In this document: one piece after another, positions 42,764 to 51,315 of the stretch
Position numbering within the stretch: the first letter of the stretch is position 1
Layout of the letters: each line of letters begins with the position of its first letter
Source of the DNA: Varibaculum vaginae
Lineage (GTDB): Bacteria > Actinomycetota > Actinomycetes > Actinomycetales > Actinomycetaceae
Reading direction: 5' to 3'
Assembly (NCBI RefSeq): GCF_900604285.1
Contig: NZ_UWNY01000001.1
Span: 868,001-932,000 of the forward strand
Length of the DNA stretch: 64,000 nucleotides
Translations under genes and position numbers: made by a program
Notes under the pieces: generated by a model
Told to the model about the DNA's origin: nothing
The model's input: only the letters and a program-made list of their open reading frames with translations
The model's database searches: none

Positions 42764-45559
42764 GTGGCGAAACTTAGAGTTCATGAGCTAGCTAAAGAGC
42801 TCGGAACCACTTCGAAAATTGTGCTGCAGGCACTAAAGGACTCGGGGGAGTTCGTTAAGAGCGCTTCCTCTACTATTGAGGCTCCAGTGGCGCGGAAGAT
42901 GCGGGAGCATTTTGCCAAACTAACCGACGAGAAACCGGCGGCGGCTCCCAAAGCTAAAGGGGCGAAACAGAAGCCTGCGGCGAAGAGTGCTAAAGCTAAG
43001 GCGGAGGTGAAAGCGGAAACCACTAAGGCAACAGCAGCTAAAACCCCAGATAAAAAGGGTGGCGAGCGCAAGGTGGCTTCTGAGCCTCAGGCTAAACCGC
43101 AAGCTAAGGGCACCAAGAAAACTACAACTAGTAAAGCCACGCCGAAACCGGGGCCGAAACCGGTCGTTAAAGAAACTAAGGCGAAGCCGCAAGAAACATC
43201 AGCTAAACCGGCTCCTAAACCAGGCAAAGCGGCGGCGAAACCCGGTCCGAAACCAGCTCCGCGTCCAGGGGGACCTCGCCCCGGCAACAATCCCTTTGCT
43301 TCTTCCCAAGGGATGCCACGTCCCGGCGGTCCTCGCCCCGGGAATAATCCTTTCGCATCCTCTCAGGGGATGCCACGTCCGGGTGGCAGTTCTGGGCAGC
43401 GTAAAAACACTGGTCATGGACGTCCAGGCAGGGGTAATCGCCGGGGGGCTACCGCTACTCCCAATGTGATGCCCACTCATTCTGCAGCTACCCCCATGAT
43501 GGATCAGCCGGCTCCTTCCCGCGGTCAACGGCGTGGTGGAGGCGGACAAGGTGGCCCCGGTGGTCCGGGTGGTTCGGGGCGTCCCGGCGGTCATCGCGCA
43601 AACAATCGTGGTCGTGGTGGTTTTGGTGCCACTCAAGGTGCCTTTGGCCGCGGCGGTTCCTCTAAAGCTAAACGGCGTAAATCTAAACGTGCCAAACGTG
43701 CCGAGTACGAGCAACAAACTGCGCCAAAAATTGGCGGGGTGCAGGTACCTCACGGCGACGGATCGACGCCTTTACGGTTACGTTCCGGGGCTTCGTTAGC
43801 AGATATGGCGGATCGTATTGATTGCGATCCCGCATCCTTGGTCACCGTGCTTATGACTTTGGGGGAGATGGCTACCTCTAACCAGTCTTTGGACGAAGAT
43901 ACCCTGGTAACTTTAGGATCCGAACTGGGTTATCAGGTACAGGTGGTATCGCCTGAGGACGAGGATCGAGAACTGCTGGAATCCTTCGATATTGACTTGA
44001 AGGAAGAAGAGCAAAGCGATGAGGAAGACGCTCAGCCGCGTCCTCCGGTGGTTACGGTTATGGGTCACGTTGACCACGGTAAAACCAAACTGCTGGATGC
44101 GATTCGCGATACTGATGTCGTGGGCGGAGAGCATGGCGGAATCACTCAGCATATCGGTGCTTACCAGGTAAATATCGATATGGATGGAGTTCGTCGCGCA
44201 ATTACCTTTATTGATACCCCTGGCCACGAAGCGTTCACCGCTATGCGTGCGCGGGGGGCGGAAGTTACCGATATTGCGATTTTGGTAGTGGCCGCCGATG
44301 ACGGGGTTATGCCTCAGACGGTGGAAGCAATCAACCACGCGCAGGCTGCTAATGTGCCGATCGTAGTGGCGGTAAACAAGGTAGATAAACCGGAGTCCAA
44401 CCCGGATAAGGTGCGTGGCCAACTCACTGAATACGGCCTGGTAGCCGAGGAATATGGCGGGGACGTCATGTTTGTTGACGTATCGGCTAAGCAGCGTAAA
44501 GGTATTCATGAATTGCTAGAGGCAGTGCTGTTAACCGCGGATGCCGCTCTAGAGCTGAAAGCTAATCCGGATGCGCCTGCCCGTGGAGTGGCAATTGAAA
44601 CCCGCCTGGATAAAGGACGCGGCGCCGTGGCCACCATTTTGGTGCAGCGAGGTACTTTGCGCGTCGGGGACTCCATTGTGGTGGGATCAGCTCATGGTCG
44701 GGTGCGTGCCATGCTTGATGAGTACGGCCACCCAGTCGAGGCAGCCGGTCCTTCCTTCCCCACCGCGGTTCTGGGGCTAACCAGCGTCCCAGGGGCAGGA
44801 GATTCACTCTTGGTGGCGGAGGATGAACGTACTGCTCGTCAGATTGCCGATAAACGGCAGGCACAGCAGCGTGCCGCCCAACTAGGTAAACGTCGCAAGC
44901 GGATTTCGCTGGAAGATTTCAATGCTGCTTTGGAGCAGGGCAAGGTAGATACTTTGAACCTGATTTTGAAGGGCGATGTGTCTGGTGCTGTCGAGGCTCT
45001 GGAAGATTCGCTGCTCAAGATCGACGTCGGAGACGAAGTTCAGTTGCGGATCATCCACCGCGGCGTGGGGGCGATCACCCAGAACGATATCAACTTGGCC
45101 AGTGTCGACAATGCAGTGGTTATTGGTTTCAACGTGCGCCCAGCGCAGCGTGTGGCCGAATATGCCGATGCCCAAGGGGTAGATATGCGGTTCTACACCG
45201 TCATCTATCAGGCGATTGAAGATGTTGAAAATGCTATGAAGGGGATGCTTAAACCCATCTATGAAGAAAAACAGATGGGGACGGCAGAGATCTTGCAAGT
45301 ATTCCGTTCTTCCAAGTTCGGTAATATCGCTGGTTCGTTGGTGCGTGAGGGTCTGATCAAGCGGGGCGCTAAAGCCCGTTTGGTGCGTGACGGCGTAGTA
45401 GTTGAACCGGAGCTACAGATTTCTTCTCTCCGGCGCGAAAAAGACGATGTTACCGAGGTTCGCGAAGGCTACGAATGTGGTATTTCGTTGGGTGTCAAGG
45501 ACATCAAGGTTGGCGACCGGATTGAAACCTGGGAAATGGTAGAGAAACCGCGCGAATAG
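42764..45559 (+). CDS. infB: Translation initiation factor IF-2
   Basis: A 931-residue GTPase that positions initiator tRNA. The first 50 residues are the IF2N domain ([20 protein letters not shown]). A 250-residue Lys/Ala/Pro then Gly/Arg-rich extension follows, containing two tandem copies of a 19-residue unit around [13 protein letters not shown]. The second IF2N-like part ([20 protein letters not shown]) precedes the G domain with [20 protein letters not shown] and NKVDKPE. Domains II-IV complete the protein. GTG 42764 has AAGGAG upstream. Confidence 0.96.
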   Translation: MAKLRVHELAKELGTTSKIVLQALKDSGEFVKSASSTIEAPVARKMREHFAKLTDEKPAAAPKAKGAKQKPAAKSAKAKAEVKAETTKATAAKTPDKKGGERKVASEPQAKPQAKGTKKTTTSKATPKPGPKPVVKETKAKPQETSAKPAPKPGKAAAKPGPKPAPRPGGPRPGNNPFASSQGMPRPGGPRPGNNPFASSQGMPRPGGSSGQRKNTGHGRPGRGNRRGATATPNVMPTHSAATPMMDQPAPSRGQRRGGGGQGGPGGPGGSGRPGGHRANNRGRGGFGATQGAFGRGGSSKAKRRKSKRAKRAEYEQQTAPKIGGVQVPHGDGSTPLRLRSGASLADMADRIDCDPASLVTVLMTLGEMATSNQSLDEDTLVTLGSELGYQVQVVSPEDEDRELLESFDIDLKEEEQSDEEDAQPRPPVVTVMGHVDHGKTKLLDAIRDTDVVGGEHGGITQHIGAYQVNIDMDGVRRAITFIDTPGHEAFTAMRARGAEVTDIAILVVAADDGVMPQTVEAINHAQAANVPIVVAVNKVDKPESNPDKVRGQLTEYGLVAEEYGGDVMFVDVSAKQRKGIHELLEAVLLTADAALELKANPDAPARGVAIETRLDKGRGAVATILVQRGTLRVGDSIVVGSAHGRVRAMLDEYGHPVEAAGPSFPTAVLGLTSVPGAGDSLLVAEDERTARQIADKRQAQQRAAQLGKRRKRISLEDFNAALEQGKVDTLNLILKGDVSGAVEALEDSLLKIDVGDEVQLRIIHRGVGAITQNDINLASVDNAVVIGFNVRPAQRVAEYADAQGVDMRFYTVIYQAIEDVENAMKGMLKPIYEEKQMGTAEILQVFRSSKFGNIAGSLVREGLIKRGAKARLVRDGVVVEPELQISSLRREKDDVTEVREGYECGISLGVKDIKVGDRIETWEMVEKPRE

Positions 45560-45572
45560 CGTTAGTGGTTGG

Positions 45573-45606
45573 CTTTTCGGGCGCAAGTATTTTTGCGCCC
45601 GAAAAG
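45573..45606 (+). terminator. Strong hairpin between infB and rbfA
   Basis: CTTTTCGGGCGCAA (45573-45586) and its exact complement (45593-45606) form a 14-bp stem with a six-base loop. There is no T-run, and the stem base is A/T rich on both sides. It may be a processing or attenuation site rather than a full terminator, since rbfA follows closely. Confidence 0.55.
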
Positions 45607-45630
45607 TCGCTTTAGCTGAAGGAGTTTTTC

Positions 45631-46209
45631 ATGGCCGATCAGGCTCGCAGGCGCAAAGTTGAAGAACGGATTCAAAATACGGTGGCGCGGCTTTTGGAGC
45701 GCCGTATTAAAGATCCGCGTATTGGTTTTACTACAATCACGGATTGTAAGGTCACCGGGGATCTGCAACATGCCACCGTTTTTTACACGGTTTTTGGAGA
45801 TGAGGACGACCGTAAAAAAACTGCTCGTGCCTTGAAAAGCGCTAAAGGTTTGATTCGCTCCGAGGTGGGGAGAGCACTGGGGATTAGACTTACTCCTAGT
45901 ATTGAATTCACTCTCGATGCTCTCCCGGAACAAGCAGCCAGTTTTGAAGAAAAACTGGCTAGCGCTTTACATTCTGACCAGGAGATACGGGGAGGTTCGC
46001 AGACAGCTTCTTATGCGGGTGAAGCAGACCCCTATCGCAAACCGCGGGAAAAGAAGGTTTATGAAGAGGCACCTGCCGCACCGGCTTTCACCGAATGGAC
46101 TGGTGAGGACGATGCTTTGGGTGAGGACGCAGATAGCGAGACTCCCACAGATTCTCCTGAGTCCGGCGAGATAGAAGCTTCCGGCTACGATAACCACTTC
46201 GAAAGTTAA
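45631..46209 (+). CDS. rbfA: Ribosome-binding factor A
   Basis: A 192-residue protein. Residues about 1-118 are the KH-type RbfA domain (RKVEERIQNTVARLLERRIK, IGFTTITDCKVTGDLQHATV, IRLTPSIEFTLD) that helps mature the 16S 5' end of 30S subunits. The last 70 residues are an acidic, disordered tail (ENDxxL-like GEDADSETPTDSPESGE), longer than in most bacteria but common in actinobacteria. ATG 45631 has GAAGGAG upstream. Confidence 0.94.
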   Translation: MADQARRRKVEERIQNTVARLLERRIKDPRIGFTTITDCKVTGDLQHATVFYTVFGDEDDRKKTARALKSAKGLIRSEVGRALGIRLTPSIEFTLDALPEQAASFEEKLASALHSDQEIRGGSQTASYAGEADPYRKPREKKVYEEAPAAPAFTEWTGEDDALGEDADSETPTDSPESGEIEASGYDNHFES

Positions 46210-46221
46210 GTAGCTGCAGTT

Positions 46222-47265
46222 ATGGATACTGCTAAAGGGGCTCCGGATTTTTCTCCTGCAGGTGCAGAAATGGAAGTTCCTCGGGCCGCAAGCACTGCTT
46301 CCGATGGGGTGCTAGCGGTAGATAAACCCCTGGGGGTTACCAGCCATGACGTGGTTTCCCGTTTACGCCGCTTGGCGGCAACCCGCAAAGTAGGACACGC
46401 GGGAACCCTAGATCCTGCGGCCTCGGGAGTGCTAGTAGCCGGTATTGGACGGGGAACTAAATTGTTACAGTACCTGCAAGGACAGAAAAAAACCTATGTC
46501 ACTCGGGTCTGTTTCGGGGTAGAAACTGATAGTGAGGACGCCGAAGGCACTATTACCGCTAAGCGCGGAGCGAGCCGAGAAGACCTGGAGAAGCTGGAAA
46601 GTATACTGCCTACGTGGTGCGGGCAGGTGACGCAAGTACCGAGCGCTTTTTCCGCCTTGAAAATCCGGGGAAAACGCGCGGCGGATCGGATTCGTGCAGG
46701 GGAAGAAGTACGCATGGAACCCCGCCCTATCACTATCTATGAACTTGTCGCTCTAGGGGAGCCGCAAGCGGGCGAGCATGCAGGTATACCGGTGGTTTAC
46801 CAAGATCTAAAAGTTACTTGTTCCGCGGGTACCTATATTCGCGCCCTCGGTCGAGATTTGGGAAAGCAGCTGGGAGTGGGGGCGCACCTAGTAGCCTTAC
46901 GCCGCCTCCAGGTCGGCTCCTTTGATGCTAGCGGCTGCGGCGATACTAATGCCTCCTTCCCTGCTTTTTCCTTGCAAGAGTTATCTCAGATGGTGGCAGC
47001 GGGAGAAGAACTGCCGATAGTGAGCCTGGACAGAATCTGTCGCCAACTATTCCCCAGCTGTCAGGTAACCCCAGAAGTATTAACTGCTTTAAATTACGGT
47101 CAGCGCCCGGAAATCAGTAAGAAACTCCTTGACGAACTTGCTAAAGAAGAGCTGGCTACTACCGCAGAAATCTATGCCCTGCATCTTCCTGGTGGGGAAA
47201 TATCGCTATTGGCTTCCCTAGTAGAGGGCAAGTGGCGTTCTGTACTAAGTTTACAAAATAGGTAA
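46222..47265 (+). CDS. truB: tRNA pseudouridine synthase B
   Basis: A 347-residue enzyme that makes pseudouridine 55 in tRNA. It shows AVDKPLGVTSHDVVSRLRRL, the catalytic KVGHAGTLDPAASGVLVAGI with its Asp, QVPSAFSALKIRGKRAADRI, and CSAGTYIRALGRDLGK. A C-terminal PUA-like part follows. ATG 46222 is 12 bases after rbfA with little Shine-Dalgarno; ATG 46270, preceded by GCAGGTG, would shorten the disordered start by 16 residues and is an alternative. Confidence 0.94.
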   Translation: MDTAKGAPDFSPAGAEMEVPRAASTASDGVLAVDKPLGVTSHDVVSRLRRLAATRKVGHAGTLDPAASGVLVAGIGRGTKLLQYLQGQKKTYVTRVCFGVETDSEDAEGTITAKRGASREDLEKLESILPTWCGQVTQVPSAFSALKIRGKRAADRIRAGEEVRMEPRPITIYELVALGEPQAGEHAGIPVVYQDLKVTCSAGTYIRALGRDLGKQLGVGAHLVALRRLQVGSFDASGCGDTNASFPAFSLQELSQMVAAGEELPIVSLDRICRQLFPSCQVTPEVLTALNYGQRPEISKKLLDELAKEELATTAEIYALHLPGGEISLLASLVEGKWRSVLSLQNR

Positions 47266-47275
47266 AAGGAGGAAC

Positions 47276-47434
47276 ATGAGCGAGGATAATCAAAACTCTG
47301 GCGGTTGCGGCTGCGGTTGCGGCTGCGGTGGCAAGGGTAAAGCAAAGAAAACGGCAGAAGAAAAGCGCACTGGGGAACTGGGAGTGCCGGCCAACGGTAG
47401 GCCAGAACTTAGTGTACGTCAAAGCGAAAAATAG
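47276..47434 (+). CDS. 52-residue Cys-Gly repeat micro-protein between truB and ribF
   Basis: A short gene with a perfect Shine-Dalgarno (AAAGGAGG, four bases before ATG 47276). The protein is MSEDNQNSGG, then CGCGCGCGG, then a Lys/Ala-rich stretch and a polar C-terminus ending ELSVRQSEK. Four cysteines alternate with glycine, which suggests metal or cluster binding or a redox role; I recognise no family. Its stop lies three bases before the ribF GTG, and ribF has no Shine-Dalgarno of its own, so translation of ribF probably depends on this gene. It could act as a metal- or redox-sensitive coupler of ribF expression; that is speculation. Confidence 0.8.
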   Translation: MSEDNQNSGGCGCGCGCGGKGKAKKTAEEKRTGELGVPANGRPELSVRQSEK

Positions 47435-47437
47435 ACC

Positions 47438-48427
47438 GTGGAAATCTGGAAAAATACTCCGCACCTGGAAAAAGAGCAACGTACTGTAGCCACAATTGGG
47501 ATTTTTGACGGGGTGCATAAAGGCCATACCCGGATTCTGAAAACCGTGGTAGAAAGAGCGCGGCGTGCGGGACTAAAAGCGGTTGCGGTTACGTTTTTAC
47601 CCCATCCTTCGCAGCTACACAATCCTGAAAACCCTACGCCGCTAATCCAGCCACTTCCAGATCGTCTAGACGCTATGGCGGCATTGGGACTCGATGCTAC
47701 CTGGGTGGTGCCCTATACCTGGGATTTGGCAAAGCAAAGCCCGCAACGATTTATCGATCAGTATTTTGTGGATGGCCTACATCTTAAAGAGTTGGTAGTG
47801 GGGCAAGACGTTCGCTTTGGGCGGGGGAATTGCGGAAATATTGAAACTTTACGCCAGGCGGGACTTGCAAAAGATTTTCAGGTAATCGAGGTAGCCGATA
47901 TTACTGACCAGGACTCACGCCGCTATTCTTCTACTGGCGTGCGAGCCTGCTTGGCTCGTGGCGATGTCCAGGGAGCTGCTCGTATATTAGGGCGCAGTTA
48001 CCGGCTGCGCGGTATAGTGGAGCGCGGTTTTCGACGTGGGCGTCTACTAGGCTTTCCCACCGCAAACCTGGGGGGAACCGAGGGGCTGGCGATTCCTGCC
48101 GATGGAGTATATGCGGGGCATTTAGTGCGTTCGGTGCCGGGAACTAATGCAGTCGAGCATTTACCAGCAGCGATTTCGGTAGGAACCAATCCCCAGTTTG
48201 CAGGAACGAAAACTACGGTAGAAGCCCATGTGCTCGGGCGGGCTGACCTTAATCTATACGATGAGCCGATAGCTATTGATTTTATTGCCCGTCTACGGGA
48301 AATGCTCAAGCTTGAAAGCGTAGAAAAATTGCAGGTACAAATGGATGAAGACCTGCGTGCCTGCAGCGAAATCTTGGGGGTTCCGCCGGTAGGACGGGTT
48401 AATCCCGCAGAGGTAACCGCGCTCTAG
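47438..48427 (+). CDS. ribF: Bifunctional riboflavin kinase / FAD synthetase
   Basis: A 329-residue enzyme making FMN and FAD. The N-terminal FMN adenylyltransferase has TIGIFDGVHKGHTRIL, FLPHPSQL, DQYFVDGLHLKELVVGQDVR and YSSTGVRACLARGDV. The C-terminal riboflavin kinase has GRRGRLLGFPTANL-like sequence (RRGRLLGFPTANL) and PADGVYAGHL. GTG 47438 starts three bases after the Cys-Gly micro-protein stop and lacks its own Shine-Dalgarno. In mycobacteria the next gene is rpsO; here about 11 kb of accessory genes intervenes. Confidence 0.95.
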   Translation: MEIWKNTPHLEKEQRTVATIGIFDGVHKGHTRILKTVVERARRAGLKAVAVTFLPHPSQLHNPENPTPLIQPLPDRLDAMAALGLDATWVVPYTWDLAKQSPQRFIDQYFVDGLHLKELVVGQDVRFGRGNCGNIETLRQAGLAKDFQVIEVADITDQDSRRYSSTGVRACLARGDVQGAARILGRSYRLRGIVERGFRRGRLLGFPTANLGGTEGLAIPADGVYAGHLVRSVPGTNAVEHLPAAISVGTNPQFAGTKTTVEAHVLGRADLNLYDEPIAIDFIARLREMLKLESVEKLQVQMDEDLRACSEILGVPPVGRVNPAEVTAL

Positions 48428-48527
48428 GTTTCCTGGTTTTAAGAAAAATCCTGTGCCTCCTCGCCTGGATAATATCTCTGGCGATGCTAGTGCTTTCTTG
48501 CGGTAGCACCAGGTGAAGGGGGCATGG

Positions 48528-50117
48528 TTATAAAACCATTACGATCTGTACTAACACAATTTTTGCGATGATCCCGAGGGCGAAGGTTGCGGAATATCCG
48601 GATTCACAACGTTCATCCGGGATAGTGGTTTGCACGTGGCTGAGGATAGCGGGTTGCCCCACAAACCCGGCGATAGCTCCCGCCATCCGAGCAGTAGACA
48701 GACCTAAGACCTTGCCCAAGAGCCACAGAGCTAACAATACGGGCACCATCCCCACAGCTGCTAGTAATCCGATTTTCACCCCGGTCAAGGAAAATGCTTT
48801 GGCGGCGAAAGCTTGTCCGGAAGACAGTCCTACTGCTGCTAAAAATAGCACTAGCCCCATTTGTCGCAACATATTATTAGCCGAGGGGGCCAGGGAAAAT
48901 ACCAGTGGTCCCAGTCGGTCAACACGTCCTAGTATTAAGCCGACTACTAGTGGTCCCGCAGCAGCTCCTAATGCGAGTGACCCCAAAGAGCCCAGGGGGA
49001 TAGTTATCAGTCCTAGCGCCACCCCGGCAGCGATTCCTAGTCCGAAAGGTAGATAGTCAATCGCGGAAATCTTGTGTTCGGAATCTCCGAAAGTTTTGGC
49101 TATTTCTTCTTCACGTTCAACCGGATAAACCACCAATACCCGGTCACCCATTTGCAGGCGGGTTCCGGCCGTGGCCAACATATCGGTGTCTCCACGCCGC
49201 ACCCGGGTAAGAAGTGATTGGAAACGAGCCGGTAAGAATAGATTGGCTACCGGCTTTCCTACTAGGCGACTATTAGAAACGGTGAATCGATTAAAGTTAA
49301 CGTCGGTACGATCATTTGAAATATCCCCCTCGATGGGTTTGCCTAGGGCTTTACCTGCGGCGGCTACCGCATCAGGTAGTCCCACAAGGAATGCCAGGTC
49401 ACCTGTCTTTAGCGAACCGTCGGGGTGGGCTACTTGCATTTTTCCCTCCCGTAGTAGGTAGGAAACTCGCAGTTCCCCTTCATTCGAGCCTACGACCTCG
49501 GCAATCCCCGGGATTTCCTGGATACGCATGGGTTTTTCTACCCGGATAGTCTGAGTGGCGAGTCCCGCGGCGGAAGCGGGATCCGGGTCATTGTTAGCGG
49601 GAAGTTTTATTCGCATTAATGCGGTCACTACCACCATGGTGACGATTACCCCTACCGGGTAGGCAATCGCGTATCCCACTGCCGGCTGAGCGCTGCCTCC
49701 TGCAGCATCGGTAGCAGCAGCTAAGGCAGGGGTAGTGGTGAGGGAACCGGCAAACATTCCCCCCAACAGGTTTGCGTCCAGCCCTAGGGCTTTGCCCCCC
49801 AAAGCCACAATCAGGGCATATGCGGCAAGTAAGGCGACCGCCCCAAACAATAGAGGGCCTTGTTTACGCAGGTCGCGAAAAAAAGAGGCACCGGCTGCTA
49901 AACCGATCGTGTAGACAAATAATGCCAGTCCGATGGCAGAGATTAGGGAAAGATTCTTTCCTAGCTCCGGGTCGAGGGCGCCAGCAGCGAGGCCAACGAA
50001 TAAGGCACCGGCGGCTCCAAACTTTAGCGGTCCGAAAGGAATCGAACCGAAGAGGGTGCCCAGCGCTATTACCAAAAATACGGTCAACAGGGGTGAAGAG
50101 GAGAGTATTTGAGTCAC
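48528..50117 (-). CDS. AspT/YidE-type transporter (AAE family) with TrkA-C domains
   Basis: A 529-residue membrane protein: five to six N-terminal helices, two soluble TrkA-C (RCK-C) domains (about residues 200-350, including VSNSRLVGKPVANLFLPAR and TRLQMGDRVLVVYPVERE), then five or six helices. The repeated GLFAGSLTTTPALA-like element (GGMFAGSLTTTPALAAATDA) and GAIAGFVGQPAILSHVQTTI are the duplicated signature of the aspartate:alanine exchanger family (TC 2.A.81). The substrate is not certain; no aspartate decarboxylase is nearby. It converges with ribF. The GTG start fits a leaderless transcript. Confidence 0.85.
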   Translation of the reverse strand: MTQILSSSPLLTVFLVIALGTLFGSIPFGPLKFGAAGALFVGLAAGALDPELGKNLSLISAIGLALFVYTIGLAAGASFFRDLRKQGPLLFGAVALLAAYALIVALGGKALGLDANLLGGMFAGSLTTTPALAAATDAAGGSAQPAVGYAIAYPVGVIVTMVVVTALMRIKLPANNDPDPASAAGLATQTIRVEKPMRIQEIPGIAEVVGSNEGELRVSYLLREGKMQVAHPDGSLKTGDLAFLVGLPDAVAAAGKALGKPIEGDISNDRTDVNFNRFTVSNSRLVGKPVANLFLPARFQSLLTRVRRGDTDMLATAGTRLQMGDRVLVVYPVEREEEIAKTFGDSEHKISAIDYLPFGLGIAAGVALGLITIPLGSLGSLALGAAAGPLVVGLILGRVDRLGPLVFSLAPSANNMLRQMGLVLFLAAVGLSSGQAFAAKAFSLTGVKIGLLAAVGMVPVLLALWLLGKVLGLSTARMAGAIAGFVGQPAILSHVQTTIPDERCESGYSATFALGIIAKIVLVQIVMVL

Positions 50118-50129
50118 GCTTTTAGGATA
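50115..50129 (-). promoter_or_regulatory. Leaderless promoter -10 (TATCCT) of the AspT-type gene
   Basis: On the minus strand TATCCT (50129 to 50124) is followed by AAAAGC and GTG 50117. No Shine-Dalgarno is present. Confidence 0.5.
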
Positions 50130-50256
50130 GCGGGGAAACGGTGATTAACCATTTCTACTGGCAGGGCGAGAATTGAGTTACTTTGAAAAAGTTGGTTTTG
50201 GGTAGTCTCTTTACCGGGTGGGGCAGGGTAATCGAATTGGGATTTGGGAAAAGCTT

Positions 50257-51234
50257 TTATGTCTGCGAGGGGGAGACTGGCAGCGGCATAGGAAGCATTT
50301 CACGTGCTAGATTCTCGATTTGGGTTTGCAGAATCGGGGCGAGCAAGCTTTGTAATTGGTTGCGGGGAAGGAAAGATACCGGCTCTAGTTGCACGATATA
50401 ACGCATAGTTGCCACTCCGTAGATCATCGACATCAAAATCTCAACCAGAATATGGAAACGAGCTTCCACTAGTTGTTTCTTTCTTGGATTTAGGTTCGGA
50501 TCCACCGTGTTGAGCAATTGTGCCACCCCCTGTAGCAGATTGTCACGAATGTAGGTGCGAAAGCGTTGGGTGGTTTCCGCGTCGGTTATCAGCGCACGCA
50601 TCAGGGCTTTCATTCGATCCTTGGTAAGGCGCTCTTCGTAGAGGGTAAAAGCAAAATCTAAAAGCCTATCGGCTACTCCCTCGATTCCTGGTTCCCACAA
50701 CTGCAAAATTTGTTCCAAAGGGTCGAGAGGCAGATCGAAGCAATCACGAAATAAGCGCTGTTTTGAGCCGAAGTAGTAGCTAACCATTGCCGGATCACAG
50801 CCGGCGCCTTTAGCAATTGACCGCATGGTGGTGCCATCATATCCGCGGGATATGAATTGGGTTTCTGCCACCTGTTTAATTTGATCACGCATTTTCCCGC
50901 GCGCTCCTCGTGGACCGCGCCCTTTAGGTACAGACTTGGGTGCAGTTTGCGGGGAAAGGCTGAATCTTTTGAGGGCTGGTGCGATGCTATCCTGTTCATC
51001 ACCGGTTGCGGTGCAGGGGTAAAACTGTTGCCCCGGTTTCTGCTGAGTTGCTTGTTCATCTCTCGCATCCTGTTTTCCCACGGTTATTTCCTTACTGGGA
51101 AAATAAGAGAATACTTTACTTTCATAATTCTTAGCGCTTAATTCATCGCTATTGAAACTCTGGTGGCTTTTATTCTGTCTCTTCCCGCAGTGTTCTGGCT
51201 GGTTGGAGTAATCTTTATCTTTTTTTATGCCCAT
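50257..51234 (-). CDS. TetR family transcriptional regulator with long N-terminal extension
   Basis: A 325-codon frame. The TetR helix-turn-helix (DQIKQVAETQFISRGYDGTT and IAKGAGCDPAMVSYYFGSKQ) begins only near residue 110, and a ligand-binding domain follows. The first 105 residues are polar and of low complexity. ATG 51234 fits the leaderless spacing (TAGCAT, six bases), but an internal GTG near 51093, preceded by AAGGA seven bases away, could start a normal-length regulator of about 277 residues. It is divergent from the large activase gene, with an imperfect palindrome between them, so it probably represses that gene and itself. Confidence 0.82.
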   Translation of the reverse strand: MGIKKDKDYSNQPEHCGKRQNKSHQSFNSDELSAKNYESKVFSYFPSKEITVGKQDARDEQATQQKPGQQFYPCTATGDEQDSIAPALKRFSLSPQTAPKSVPKGRGPRGARGKMRDQIKQVAETQFISRGYDGTTMRSIAKGAGCDPAMVSYYFGSKQRLFRDCFDLPLDPLEQILQLWEPGIEGVADRLLDFAFTLYEERLTKDRMKALMRALITDAETTQRFRTYIRDNLLQGVAQLLNTVDPNLNPRKKQLVEARFHILVEILMSMIYGVATMRYIVQLEPVSFLPRNQLQSLLAPILQTQIENLAREMLPMPLPVSPSQT

Positions 51235-51246
51235 AGTCCTATGCTA
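51232..51246 (-). promoter_or_regulatory. Leaderless promoter -10 (TAGCAT) of the tetR-type gene
   Basis: On the minus strand TAGCAT (51246 to 51241) is followed by AGGACT and ATG 51234. Confidence 0.45.
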
Positions 51247-51270
51247 ATTTCAATACCCCGTGAATTTAGC
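51243..51270. promoter_or_regulatory. Imperfect palindrome in the tetR-activase divergent promoter
   Basis: GCTAATTTCA (51243-51252) and TGAATTTAGC (51261-51270) are reverse complements at 9 of 10 positions with an 8-base spacer. It overlaps the tetR -10 box and lies just before TAGTTT (51281-51286), the likely -10 of the activase gene. A TetR dimer here could repress both directions. Confidence 0.45.
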
Positions 51271-51315
51271 GTTTTCAGCCTAGTTTGAGGGATGAGAACG
51301 ATTCCGGGAGGTGCC

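Noticed and set aside
43199-44509. Long antisense frames (184 and 198 codons) within infB
   Set aside because: They mirror the repetitive and codon-biased infB frame and have no ribosome sites or known motifs.
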